Assembly (NCBI GenBank): GCA_025667525.1
Contig: JANFOE010000056.1
Coordinates: 377,001-441,000, forward strand
Length of the DNA stretch: 64,000 nt
Direction of reading: 5' to 3'
From: Glebionis coronaria
Lineage: Eukaryota; Streptophyta; Magnoliopsida; Asterales; Asteraceae
Below, piece by piece: positions 10,340-20,971 of the stretch. The notes beneath the pieces are model-generated. The model was given only the letters and a program-made list of their open reading frames with translations, made no database searches and had not been told where the DNA came from. Position 1 is the stretch's first letter, and each line of letters opens with the position of its first letter. The translations under genes and the position numbers were made by a program.

Positions 10340-12086
10340 AACCTTGATTATACAAGGGGATGGAAACCCTGATATAATCAACACTAGACTTAGTGTCATT
10401 TCTTGCACCAAAGCCCAAAAATACTTGACCAGAGGATGCCATATTTTCTTAGCACACATCTCCAGAATCGAGGAAGAAGACAAACCCGAGGAAACACGAA
10501 TCAAGGACGTGCCAATTATCCGAGACTTTCTTAAAGTATTTCTTGATGAATTGCCGGGTATGCCCCCAGTGCGACAAATAGAATTCCAAATTGATTTGAT
10601 TCCTGGGACTGCACCTGTAGCTAAGGCCCCCTATTCGTTAGCACCATCATAATTGAAGGAACTAGCCAAACAACTCCAGGAACTATCAGAAAAAGGATTC
10701 ATTAGTCCTAGCTCCTCTCCATGGGGAGCCCCCGTTCTGTTTGTCAAGAAGAAAGATGGCTCTTTTCAGATGTATATCGATTACCGGGAATTGAATAAAC
10801 TAACGGTGAAGAATCGTTATCCATTACCTCGCATCGACGACTTATTCGATCAGCTCCAAGGATCGAGTATGTATTCTAAAATTGATCTGAGATCTGGATA
10901 TCACCAACTGAGAGTCCGGGAAGAAGATATTCCTAAGACAGCTTTCAGAGCTCGTTACGGTCATTTTGAATTCCGAGTTATGCCTTTTGGGTTGACAAAC
11001 GCACCAGCAATATTCATGGACCTCATGAACCGGGTGTGTAAACCCTATTTGGATAAGTTCGTGATAGTTTTCATCGACGATATCCTTGTCTACTCCAAGA
11101 ACAAGCAAGACCATGCGGAGCATCTGGCTCAAGTATTGAAAGTATTCAAAGAAGAGCAGTTGTACGCTAAATTTTACAAATGTGAATTCTGGATACCTAG
11201 AGTCCACTTTCTGGGTCACGTCATTGACAGCGATGGTATCCACGTAGATCCTGCAAAGGTTGAGCCCGTTACGAGTTGGGCATCTCCCAAATCACCGACA
11301 GAGATCCGCCAATTCCTAGGCCTTGCCGGATACTATCGCCGATTCATCGAAGACTTCTCCAAGATAGCCAAACCAATGACCAAACTCACTCAGAAAGGAG
11401 TAAAATTTAATTTGGGAGAAAAGGAGGAATCAGCTTTCTAGTTGATAAAACAGAAGCTATGCAGTGCGCCTCTCTTATCCTTGTCTGGGGCAATGATGAC
11501 TTTGAGGTATATTGTGATGCATCATATAAAAGATTGGGAGCAGTATTGATGCAAAGAAAGAAAGTAATTGCCTACGCTTCTAGGCAATTAAAGAAGCATG
11601 AGAAGAACCACACTACCCACGATTTAGAACTTGGAGCGGTAGTCTTTGCCCTAAAAATTTGGAGGCATTACATTTACGGAACAAAATGTACAGTGTACAC
11701 CGACCACAAGAGTCTGCAACATATATTAGATCAGAAAGAGCTTAATATGAGGCAGCGTCGTTGGATCGAACTACTAAGCGATTACGATTGTGAAATCAAA
11801 TACCATCCAGGTAAAGCAAACGTAGTTGCTGATGCACTGAGCCGTAAGGATAAAGACCCACCCATGAGGGTTCGAGCCTTAACCATGACCATCAATCTAG
11901 ACATGCCCAAGCAAATACTTGAAGCACAAACCTAAGCACAGAAACCCGAAAACCTCTGGAAAGAAGACATAGGAGGAATGCTTCGAACCGACCTCTCTAA
12001 AGAGAAACTGGAACCAAGGGCGGATGGAACATTGTGCTTACACGGGAGGAGTTGGTTACCCCGTTATGGGAATTTGAGGGACGTAA
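10239..12086 (+). pseudogene. Gypsy-A pol: RT, RNase H and start of integrase
   Basis: RT shows [44 protein letters not shown] and the catalytic [11 protein letters not shown]. RNase H shows [45 protein letters not shown] and [11 protein letters not shown]. Stops interrupt at 10650-10652 and 11439-11441, with a frameshift near 11485 and another stop near 11935. Integrase begins ([17 protein letters not shown]) and is cut at 12086 by Athila-B, resuming at about 20972. Confidence 0.93.
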
Positions 12087-12480
12087 ATGTCGGAATTATG
12101 CGTGGTTTGTGTTTTTGTTGTGATTTAGGACGAAAAGGTGAAAAGTGGAGAAAACACGGGAATTCACGGGCATTTACGGACTCTTATTGAAGAAAAGGAT
12201 GAAAGACGAAGTCAAGAAGTCAAAAGTGGATAAAGAACGGAAGTCCAAGACCAATTCTGAAGATTTATCGAAGAAGAAGTCAAAAGACGAAAGTTTACTT
12301 AAAGCCGAGGAACTCAAGTCTTATTTATCGAAGAATTAAAAGACGAGTCCAAAGAAATCCCGAGCCAAAAGTCATCACATTCCAAGATTAACAAAAAGAT
12401 TAAGAAGGAAGGACTTGATGGTGCAATTAACAAGAAAGGAAGGAGAGAGGAAGCTTCCTCTAACCTCTCCCCTAATCACC

Positions 12481-12488
12481 TATAAATA
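12481..12488 (+). promoter_or_regulatory. TATA box in Athila-B 5' LTR
   Basis: TATAAATA, preceded by the pyrimidine-rich AACCTCTCCCC and followed by CTCTCATTTTC; repeated at 19697-19704 in the 3' LTR. Transcription would start about 30 bp downstream, placing the ATTCCGA array in the RNA 5' leader. Confidence 0.65.
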
Positions 12489-13025
12489 CTCTCATTTTCA
12501 TTTCATTTAGTTTGGTTGACTAATAGTGACAATTAGTTCTTCCATGGTTGGTGGCTTGACAAACCATTCTTCCACTTTCATTTATGCACCTTTAATTACT
12601 TGCACATTTAAATACATGTTTTGCACCTTTAATTACTTTTAATTTCAAGTAAGTGTTTCTTTTTAATTACTTGCACCTTTACTTTATCTTGTTCATCTTC
12701 TTCTACCCTTCTTTGATCTTTGATTTACACGCGTTGATTTTTATCTTGTTGATTCGTTTAAAGGTTAGATTTTTATACTTTTGATTGTTTTAAACCATTT
12801 GTTTTCATAGCTTATTTGATTTATTTTTCAAGTTTATATAGTTTTTACAAAAGTTATTTTTATGTAAAAAGTTGTTTTTCTTAAAGTTTATCTTTTTCAT
12901 ATTTTAAAAGTTGTTAACTTTCAGTTTTATAGCTTATTTTTACACGATTTACCTTAAGGATTTAGTCTAGTGCTTATTAGAACAATAGCTTATTTACATA
13001 GCTTAATTTCCATCCAAGTCTCCGT

Positions 13026-13400
13026 ATTCCGATCCTGACGATCGGAAAAGGGTTTAATATTCCGATTGAGGGTGTCTTGGTATTCCGATTGGTGAGTGTT
13101 TTTTAGTATTCCGATTGGTGTGTGGGTGACAAACATTCCGATTGGTTCCCTTGATTCATTCCGATTGAGGTGCAACTTGGTTATTCCGATCGTAAAAGGT
13201 GACAGATATTCCGATTGGAGTTCCGATAAGCATTCCGACCAGCATCCAGTTATATTCCGATCAGGTAAGTTGAACATTCCGATTGGAAGGTGTTGGTTAT
13301 TCCGATTGGCGAGTGACAGTATTCCGATTGGGTTTCCATAGACATTCCGATTGGTCACGTTTGGCATTCCGATTTGTTCAATCGGAATATCTTCCGATTG
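13026..13400 (+). repeat. ATTCCGA motif array, Athila-B 5' LTR
   Basis: Fifteen exact ATTCCGA copies, most continuing as TTGG, plus variants and two inverted copies. Start-to-start spacing is 21-27 bases in 13 of 14 steps (one is 32). The sequence between motifs is not conserved. It lies about 540 bp downstream of the TATA box. Open frames across it on both strands are by-products of the repeat. Confidence 0.93.
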
Positions 13401-13765
13401 GAGGGTATTATTTTCTTATTTTGTCTTGTATATTTTTCTAAGTTTACATTTTTAATACTTGTCTAACTTTAATTTCCATCACGCTTTAATTTTTAGTCAT
13501 TTTAATTAAGTTCCTTTTCATCACGTTTTTAAATATTGCACCCTTTTGTTTAATTAGACTTAGATTTATTTTCACGCACTTTACTTTAACGCCACTTTAC
13601 TTTCAACGACATTTACTTTTAAGTCTTTGCACATTTAAATATAAAACCATCCAAAATTATTTGTTTCCACCAAAATAAAACTGAGTCACATAGAAAACTA
13701 AGATCAATTCGATTAGACACACATCAACGAATCTTTTTAACCTGAGTAAAATCTAAGTTATTAAA

Positions 13766-13780
13766 TGGCGCCGCTGCCGG
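13766..13780 (+). other. Athila-B primer-binding site (tRNA-Asp type)
   Basis: TGGCGCCGCTGCCGG matches the tRNA-Asp type site usual for Athila elements. It starts 10 bases after the point where the two LTR copies diverge, a larger gap than the 2 bases in Athila-C. Confidence 0.85.
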
Positions 13781-14006
13781 CTCTTTTCGTTAAGATCAAT
13801 AGTTTTCTGTGAGAGACACGTTGCTTTTTGGGATCCGTTCACTTGTGAACGTTATTTTTCTTGCATAAAAAATAAAAAATCATAAAAATTAAAAATTGAT
13901 AAAAAACCATAAAAATTAATTTCAAAAATCCAAAAAGATTTTATCTTTCTTGTGTATATATATTGTCTTTGTTTTTGGTTTTGTTTTCTTTTGCATTTTC
14001 AGGTGT

Positions 14007-17000
14007 ATGCGTACTAGATCTTCTAATTATCAAGAGCCCGAGCCTCAAGAAGATTTAGATATGGCAGGTGTTGTCAACAACAACATTCCACCGAACCTGA
14101 ATAATAACAATAACAACAATGCTCTTCCACAGCCCGATCTTCGGACCATGGAAGAACTTTGTCAACCAACAATGTTTGGACGAGGAGGACCGATTGCGCC
14201 GATGCAAATCAACGCTCCTGAGTTTTCGTTGAAGCACCACATGATTCAGCAAGTACAAACAAACCCATTTAGAGGATTGCCTGATGATGATGCCAACAAA
14301 CACCTCGACAAGTTCATTACTATCACCCAGAGCATGAAGTTGGCTGGTGCCACAATGGATGAACTTCGCCTACAACTCTTTCCACATACTCTATTACATC
14401 ATGCCGAGAAATGGTTTGATCGTCTCCCGAAGAATTCTATTCACACTTGGGATGACATGACTCAACGCTTTTTGTCGCGCTACTTTCCACCATCCATGGT
14501 CACAAGCCTTCGCAATCAAATCAGCGGCTTCATGCAAGACCCTGATGAATCTCTTTTTGATGCTTGGGAGAGATATAATGTCTTGATCGATCGATGTCCA
14601 AACCACAACATGCTTCCGGTCACCTTGATCGATACTTTCTACAACGGATTGACTTTTCGAGATCGTGATACGATTAATGCAGCCGCCGGTGGCACATTCA
14701 TGAAAAGGAGACCCGAGGAGTGTAGAGAGTTAATTGAGAACATGACTACTCACCACAAGAACTGGGATTCCTCTGCATCTTCTAGGAACAACCCGAGAGT
14801 CAATGTTTCCTCAACCTCAGCAAACCCTGAGATGACCGAACTCACCCGCATGATGACTGAAATGAGCAAAAGTATTACGTTTCTCGCTTCAAATCAACAA
14901 CAACAACAAGTTAAAGCGGTTGCTAATCCTTGTGAAACATGTGGCGGTCCTCACTCATACACCGATTGTACTTCAACACAAGGAAATCCGGAAAATGTGT
15001 ATGCAGCTTATGGTAATTATTCACCGGAAAATTACCAAGCTCGATCTCAAGGGGATAGAAATCTGCTGAGCTACCGATCCAACAATTACCTTTCACCCGG
15101 TTTTTCTCCTCAAAACCAAAACCCCGCCAACAACTACACTAGAAGCAACCAAATCCCACCAAGAGCTTCTAATCCTTATCACCCACCTGCCCAACAAACC
15201 CCACCCAGTAATCCGGATGTTGAGGCCATCATGAGAACCCAAGGTGAGCAAATCAAGAATCTGCAGAGCCAAATTATCAATCTTAAAGGGGATATCACAA
15301 AGCAAGGAAATAAGATAAGATCCGAGCTTCGAAATGATATTCAATCCTCCTTCAGCAATCAAACCAATGATTTGAAGAATATGCTTGCTAGTTTCTTGCC
15401 CCCTGCTCAACCTTCTTCTTCAAGTTCTCTACCTTCAAACACCGTCACCAATCCGCGAGCCAATGTGAGTGCTATTACTACTCGTAGTGGAGTCACCATT
15501 GTAGGACCACCAATCCCACCCCCATCATCTACACCTCCTCCACCACCATGTATCCCTACTCCTCCTACACCTAGTATTAGTGCACCATTACCGTCTCCGC
15601 CCCGACGTGATGCAGTTCCCACCAATGATCCTTCAACATCTCAACCTTTACCTACACCTGCACCTTCACCACCCAAACCCAATATCCCTTATCCTTCTCG
15701 TTTGGGCAAGAACAAAATGCTAAACAAGGAGGACGCTCAAGTGACTAGCTATATCAAGATGATTTCTCAAATGAATTTCAACATTAGCTTTCTTGAAGCA
15801 CTTGTCCACATGCCCAAATTTGTTAAAGCATTTAAGGAATTGCTTAACAAGAAGGAGAAGCTGATTGAACTCGCCAACACACGCTTAAATGAAAACTGCT
15901 CTGCAGTTATTCTTAAAGAACTTCCGGAAAAACTTGGAGATCCCGGTCGTTTTGTGTTGCCTTGCGTGGTCAACAAAACTGAAGAATTTACTGCCCTTGC
16001 TGATCTCGGGGCTAGTATTAATTTGATGCCTTTGAGTGTTTGGAAAACACTATCATTGCCCGACCTCACTCCAACAAAGATGACTCTTGAACTTGCAAAT
16101 CGCACTCTCGCTTACCCTGTTGGTATAGCCAAAGACGTGTTCATTAAAGTTGGCACATTTACTTTCCCGGTCGATTTTGTCGTAGTTGATTATGAAATGG
16201 ACCCTCGTATTCCTTTAATACTTGGTCGGCCATTCTTGAGAACCGGACGTGCTTTAGTAGATGTGGCCGAAGGTGAGTTAATCTTACGAGTCGGGGATGA
16301 TGCAAAAGTTTTCAAAATGGGGAAGCTTACTAGTTTAACTTTTGGAGGCCGAGAATCGGTAAATATGATTAATGTGCTAGATGACTTTACCGTCTACGAA
16401 AATCCTCTATTCGACTCTTGCATCGATAATCCACTTTTTCATGATGATGTGGATGATTCTCTCCCTACTTTGGACGCTTCTCCCATTTATGATTCGTCAC
16501 CGGTCTTTGACGCTTATGATGATGATGATTCTAGCTCAGATTCGGATGATTTTGAGTGTACTTCTGAGTATCCCGAGCTGCCCACTTTCGATGATTTTGA
16601 TGAGGCTGATACTCTCTCGAGCGATTCTTCACATGATGAAGATCCTCCGCCATCACTCAATCCTACTTTGGACGATTATTCATTTGAGGAAGATTTTTCT
16701 GAATTTCTCAACACATACTTCCCTCATGAGAGTGATGCTCCTCCTTTTGACTTTGAAGATTATCGCCTTGATCCTACTTTGGATTTGAAGAGCATTTTGT
16801 CAAAGGAGAAGAAACCGGTTGACACCGAAATCCGTTGCACGTATGATTTAACACCTCTTTGTCCCACTTCTAAGGACGAGGTTGTGCTTCTTTGCGGATC
16901 TTCTTCACACTCGGTTGAGCCGGAGTGCTATTTTCCCCTGAAGGAAAAGGTGTTCGATCCCGGTATTGAAGTCTTTAAGCCATCTCAGTATCCACCTGAT

Positions 17001-17201
17001 GAAATAAAAGGAAAAATCTTTGGAACCATTGAAGACATGCTTACACCTCTTCCTACTTGCTTCCACCGTGCTCCATCACTGCTTAAGGGAACCTTGCCAC
17101 TTCTCTTTTGGCTTGCCTTGTTCACCTTAAGCTCTTGCTTATTGATGGATGAAAACTATGTCTTTGATCCTGGTGGATTTGTTTCATGCTACTTCCGTTG
17201 A
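14007..17201 (+). CDS. Athila-B Gag-protease with acidic C-terminal tail, intact
   Basis: An open frame of 1064 residues from ATG 14007, chosen because the protein start MRTRSSN fits Athila Gag; the frame upstream lacks an ATG. Gag domain: about residues 95-250 (AEKWFDRLPKNSIHTWDDM, LSRYFPPSM, DAWERYNVLIDRCPNH, TFYNGL). A short knuckle CETCGGPHSYTDC (CX2CX3HX4C) lies near residue 307. Proline-rich spacer, then aspartic protease near 665 (ALADLGASINLMPLSVW, later LILGRPFL). The last 260 residues are D/E/S-rich and end in FKPSQYPPDEIKGK and a hydrophobic GTLPLLFWLALFTLSSCLLM that could be a membrane segment. RT, RNase H and integrase are absent. It may form particles and need another element for copying. 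Confidence 0.93.
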   Translation: MRTRSSNYQEPEPQEDLDMAGVVNNNIPPNLNNNNNNNALPQPDLRTMEELCQPTMFGRGGPIAPMQINAPEFSLKHHMIQQVQTNPFRGLPDDDANKHLDKFITITQSMKLAGATMDELRLQLFPHTLLHHAEKWFDRLPKNSIHTWDDMTQRFLSRYFPPSMVTSLRNQISGFMQDPDESLFDAWERYNVLIDRCPNHNMLPVTLIDTFYNGLTFRDRDTINAAAGGTFMKRRPEECRELIENMTTHHKNWDSSASSRNNPRVNVSSTSANPEMTELTRMMTEMSKSITFLASNQQQQQVKAVANPCETCGGPHSYTDCTSTQGNPENVYAAYGNYSPENYQARSQGDRNLLSYRSNNYLSPGFSPQNQNPANNYTRSNQIPPRASNPYHPPAQQTPPSNPDVEAIMRTQGEQIKNLQSQIINLKGDITKQGNKIRSELRNDIQSSFSNQTNDLKNMLASFLPPAQPSSSSSLPSNTVTNPRANVSAITTRSGVTIVGPPIPPPSSTPPPPPCIPTPPTPSISAPLPSPPRRDAVPTNDPSTSQPLPTPAPSPPKPNIPYPSRLGKNKMLNKEDAQVTSYIKMISQMNFNISFLEALVHMPKFVKAFKELLNKKEKLIELANTRLNENCSAVILKELPEKLGDPGRFVLPCVVNKTEEFTALADLGASINLMPLSVWKTLSLPDLTPTKMTLELANRTLAYPVGIAKDVFIKVGTFTFPVDFVVVDYEMDPRIPLILGRPFLRTGRALVDVAEGELILRVGDDAKVFKMGKLTSLTFGGRESVNMINVLDDFTVYENPLFDSCIDNPLFHDDVDDSLPTLDASPIYDSSPVFDAYDDDDSSSDSDDFECTSEYPELPTFDDFDEADTLSSDSSHDEDPPPSLNPTLDDYSFEEDFSEFLNTYFPHESDAPPFDFEDYRLDPTLDLKSILSKEKKPVDTEIRCTYDLTPLCPTSKDEVVLLCGSSSHSVEPECYFPLKEKVFDPGIEVFKPSQYPPDEIKGKIFGTIEDMLTPLPTCFHRAPSLLKGTLPLLFWLALFTLSSCLLMDENYVFDPGGFVSCYFR

Positions 17202-17564
17202 TGATCAAGGTCGAGTCAGGCTCACGACTCGGTTAACAAAAACCAAGCGCTTCTTGGGAGGCAACCCATGCATCTATCTTTTCGCTTTCTTTACCATAAG
17301 TGTAGGGGGGACCCTTTGGATTGCTATTTCCTCTCCTCACTTCTTAATCAGGGATTCGAGCTTCAATGATCCACTCTTGATGATTCTTGGCGACCCGTGA
17401 TTCCGTGTTCTACTACTTCCCGGTTCTATCCTAAACTCTTTTCGATTCACTATTTTATATTTTCTCATTATTAAAATAGGAATCCCTTTAGTTGTCTTTT
17501 CCTTAGCAAGAGTTAAACAACGTGCACAATGTCCTAAGTGTAGGGGATTTTACTCCCACATGCT

Positions 17565-17586
17565 TAAACATTGAGGACAATGTTTA
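17565..17586 (+). other. Conserved hairpin beside internal polypurine tracts
   Basis: Stem TAAACATTG / CAATGTTTA with loop AGGA. The same 22 bases occur in Athila-C at 43796-43817 on the minus strand, and an imperfect form occurs in Athila-D near 52440-52462. AAGTGTAGGGG tracts lie on both sides. Confidence 0.7.
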
Positions 17587-19209
17587 TCTTAAGTGTAGGG
17601 GGGACTTCTATCGAAGTTAAGTGGCCTTTTCCTTGTTTTTGTCCTCATTTTAACCGGAAAATCAATTTTTCGACATTTTTCAAAATTTTTGATCTATTTT
17701 GGCCTATTAGTTTTTCCCTTTGTATAGTTATTTTCTTTCCTCATTAGAATAAATGTTTAATAAGTGGTTTTAATTTTCAAACGTTGTGAATCTTTTGACT
17801 CAATCCGAGTTTACTCTAGCTAGTATCCTTAACATGTTTAAGTCAAGTTTTGCTAGGCTTTTATATAGGGAGCTATAAAACGCGAAAGTCTTAACTCTCA
17901 CGGGTTAAGAACAAGAACTTTTAGCAAGTTCCTATAATTGATCCTAGAGAGTCGTTTATCAAGGGAACTTTAAGATGCGATTTCTAAACTTGAAAGAGTC
18001 TAAGAATTTGCATGATCCTATAGGCGACTCGAAAACCCAAAACTTTGATTTAATAGGCTAAGTATCCACGAGTCTCATTACTTGAGATTTTAAACTGTGG
18101 AGAACGAGAGATGATAGAGCCTATTATAAGTCGGTATTCTTTCATGAATTTATGTGAGTTAATTATAAGCCTATTCTCCCATCGCTTGCTAATAAATTTA
18201 TCTGCTAATAAATAAGGTTGTACGATTTGAAAAGTTACTTAGCTTCTAGCCCCAGATCGTTTAAAAGTTGCTCGGTAATGACGAGAGTTCATAGCCAAGG
18301 CATAACTTATGAAGCGGGGCGCGAAGATTGGCGAGTCCGAAAAGGCCCTAACAAGGCATGAGGGCTATGTTTTGTTGCTAAAGATCCAAAAGTGATGTGA
18401 AGAATCATTTATCGAAAATCAATATGAAGGATCGAGACACACGACGTAAAGCAAAACTCCCAAAAGTCATGGAGAAGTATATCCGAAAAGACCCTAACAA
18501 GGTATGAGGATAAATAGATCCAAGTCAATAAAGGAGGCGGATCGTTGTATATCAAAATCCAAAATAAAGATTGGAGAAAAATGAAGAAGTCGGGGTCCAT
18601 GAATGAAGAATCTCTCAAAACTTCCAAGTGAAGAAATTCCAATTATGAAGAGAAGACCATTATTTCATGAACGTCTCTCAAGATTTGAAGTATGAAGTCG
18701 CTGCCAAATATCGGCCCGAGAAAGGTCTCAAATCGCGAACCAAGTTATGCCAAGATATGAACTTTTTGATATCCCGAGAAGCAGTTTTAAAAGATTTGGT
18801 CCTTTAGATAACTATTGATTAAATCGTGCACTTTATTTTCAGACTAAATAATTATCTAAATAAGTCGAACAATGCATCCTCGTGATCATTCAAGACAAAT
18901 AGTAAAATATAAGAGATACCCATAGGAATAAGGGAGTCTAAGTAAATAATTGGCCCACATGAGTTCGTGTTAGTTTACTAACTTATAATAACAATGATCT
19001 CGTTTTTAAGCTTGGTTTGGAGAATGTGAAAAGTTGAGGATGATGATTATTCATGACATTTTCAAAACCCAAGGTATGCTTTTAATTTCTTTGCTTTGCA
19101 TTTTTATAATTTTCTATCTCTTTAATAAAGGCCAATGAGGATTGATTATGATGAATAGTGTAAACATGCTTTGTAACTAATGCATTGCATGAGGACATTG
19201 CAATGGTCA

Positions 19210-19222
19210 AGTGTAGGGGATT
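19210..19222 (+). other. Athila-B polypurine tract
   Basis: AGTGTAGGGGATT immediately precedes the TGATAG start of the 3' LTR and would prime plus-strand DNA synthesis. Copies of the same AAGTGTAGGGG tract occur at about 17303, 17537 and 17591. Confidence 0.75.
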
Positions 19223-20971
19223 TGATAGGTGTGTAAACACCCATCTTTTCTACCACTTAATTACAATAATAACCGGACCAAAACGTGTATTTTATGTCTT
19301 TTATGTCGGAATTATGCGTGGTTTGTGTTTTTGTTGTGATTTAGGACGAAAAGGTGAAAAGTGGAGAAAACACGGGAATTCACGGGCATTTACGGACTCT
19401 TATTGAAGAAAAGGATGAAAGACGAAGTCAAGAAGTCAAAAGTGGATAAAGAACGGAAGTCCAAGACCAATTCTGAAGATTTATCGAAGAAGAAGTCAAA
19501 AGACGAAAGTTTACTTAAAGCCGAGGAACTCAAGTCTTATTTATCGAAGAATTAAAAGACGAGTCCAAAGAAATCCCGAGCCAAAAGTCATCACATTCCA
19601 AGATTAACAAAAAGATTAAGAAGGAAGGACTTGATGGTGCAATTAACAAGAAAGGAAGGAGAGAGGAAGCTTCCTCTAACCTCTCCCCTAATCACCTATA
19701 AATACTCTCATTTTCATTTCATTTAGTTTGGTTGACTAATAGTGACAATTAGTTCTTCCATGGTTGGTGGCTTGACAAACCATTCTTCCACTTTCATTTA
19801 TGCACCTTTAATTACTTGCACATTTAAATACATGTTTTGCACCTTTAATTACTTTTAATTTCAAGTAAGTGTTTCTTTTTAATTACTTGCACCTTTACTT
19901 TATCTTGTTCATCTTCTTCTACCCTTCTTTGATCTTTGATTTACACGCGTTGATTTTTATCTTGTTGATTCGTTTAAAGGTTAGATTTTTATACTTTTGA
20001 TTGTTTTAAACCATTTGTTTTCATAGCTTATTTGATTTATTTTTCAAGTTTATATAGTTTTTACAAAAGTTATTTTTATATAAAAAGTTGTTTTTCTTAA
20101 AGTTTATCTTTTTCATATTTTAAAAGTTGTTAACTTTCAGTTTTATAGCTTATTTTTACACGATTTACCTTAAGGATTTAGTCTAGTGCTTATTAGAACA
20201 ATAGCTTATTTACATAGCTTAATTTCCATCCAAGTCTCCGTATTCCGATCCTGACGATCGGAAAAGGGTTTAATATTCCGATTGAGGGTGTCTTGGTATT
20301 CCGATTGGTGAGTGTTTTTGAGTATTCCGATTGGTGTGTGGGTGACAAACATTCCGATTGGTTCCCTTGATTCATTCCGATTGAGGTGCAACTTGGTTAT
20401 TCCGATCGTAAAAGGTGACAGATATTCCGATTGGAGTTCCGATAAGCATTCCGACCAACATCCAGTTATATTCCGATCAGGTAAGTTGAACATTCCGATT
20501 GGAAGGTGTTGGTTATTCCGATTGGCGAGTGACAGTATTCCGATTGGGTTTCCATAGACATTCCGATTGGTCACGTTTGGCATTCCGATTGGTTCAATCG
20601 GAATATCTTCCGATTGGAGGGTATTATTTTCTTATTTTGTCTTGTTTATTTTTCTAAGTTTACATTTTTAATACTTGTCTAACTTTAATTTCCATCACGC
20701 TTTAATTTTTAGTCATTTTAATTAAGTTCCTTTTCATCACGTTTTTAAATATTGCACCCTTTTGTTTAATTAGACTTAGATTTATTTTCACGCACTTTAC
20801 TTTAACGCCACTTTACTTTCAACGACATTTACTTTTAAGTCTTTGCACATTTAAATATAAAACCATCCAAAATTATTTGTTTCCACCAAAATAAAACTGA
20901 GTCACATAGAAAACTAAGATCAATTCGATTAGACACACATCAACGAATCTTTTTAACCTGAGTAAAATCTA
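19223..20971 (+). repeat. Athila-B 3' LTR, full length
   Basis: 1749 bp beginning TGATAGGTGTG after the polypurine tract. It includes the 80 bp missing from the 5' copy, a TATA box at 19697-19704 and a second ATTCCGA array at about 20240-20616. Gypsy-A integrase resumes right after it. Confidence 0.88.

Larger units (their letters stand above)
12087..13755 (+). repeat. Athila-B 5' LTR, left-truncated
   Basis: 1669 bp colinear with 19303-20971. The first 80 bp of the full LTR (19223-19302, beginning TGATAGGTGTG) are absent here, and Gypsy-A sequence abuts directly. It contains the TATA box and the ATTCCGA array. The exact right end is uncertain because it is set only by where the two copies diverge. 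Confidence 0.9.
17202..19222 (+). other. Athila-B 3' non-coding region
   Basis: About 2 kb with no supported coding frame. Right after the stop is a hairpin, CGAGTC-8-GACTCG (17212-17231). At 17565-17586 a perfect 9-bp stem TAAACATTG with loop AGGA is bracketed by AAGTGTAGGGG tracts. From about 17842 to 18850 it is clearly related to Athila-D 52694-53780 (for example TATATAGGGA and AAAACGCGAAAGTCTTA). Conservation without coding suggests cis-acting RNA functions. Confidence 0.75.
12087..20971 (+). mobile_element. Athila-B, recent non-autonomous gag-protease Athila-like element
   Basis: A plus-strand element inside Gypsy-A integrase. It has LTRs of at least 1.7 kb, a tRNA-Asp type primer-binding site, one long open frame for Gag, protease and an acidic tail, then a 2-kb non-coding 3' region. 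No RT, RNase H or integrase is present in any frame. The aligned 1669 bp of both LTRs have equal length and about five substitutions, so it is young. Its 5' LTR lacks the first 80 bp, and no target duplication is visible; Gypsy-A is missing roughly nine codons at the left junction. Confidence 0.92.

Noticed and set aside
12048..12100. Athila-B target duplication GTAAA
   Set aside because: GTAAA occurs left of the LTR and near its right end, but the right one lies inside both LTR copies, so it is not a duplication.
12145..12339. Lysine-rich frame of 64 codons, found again at 19361-19555
   Set aside because: It is LTR sequence of Athila-B upstream of the TATA box; duplication is due to the two LTRs.
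12990..13367. Open frames of 80-125 codons on both strands across the ATTCCGA array (also at 20206-20583)
   Set aside because: They consist of repeated PIGM/NRN words produced by the motif itself and have no domain.
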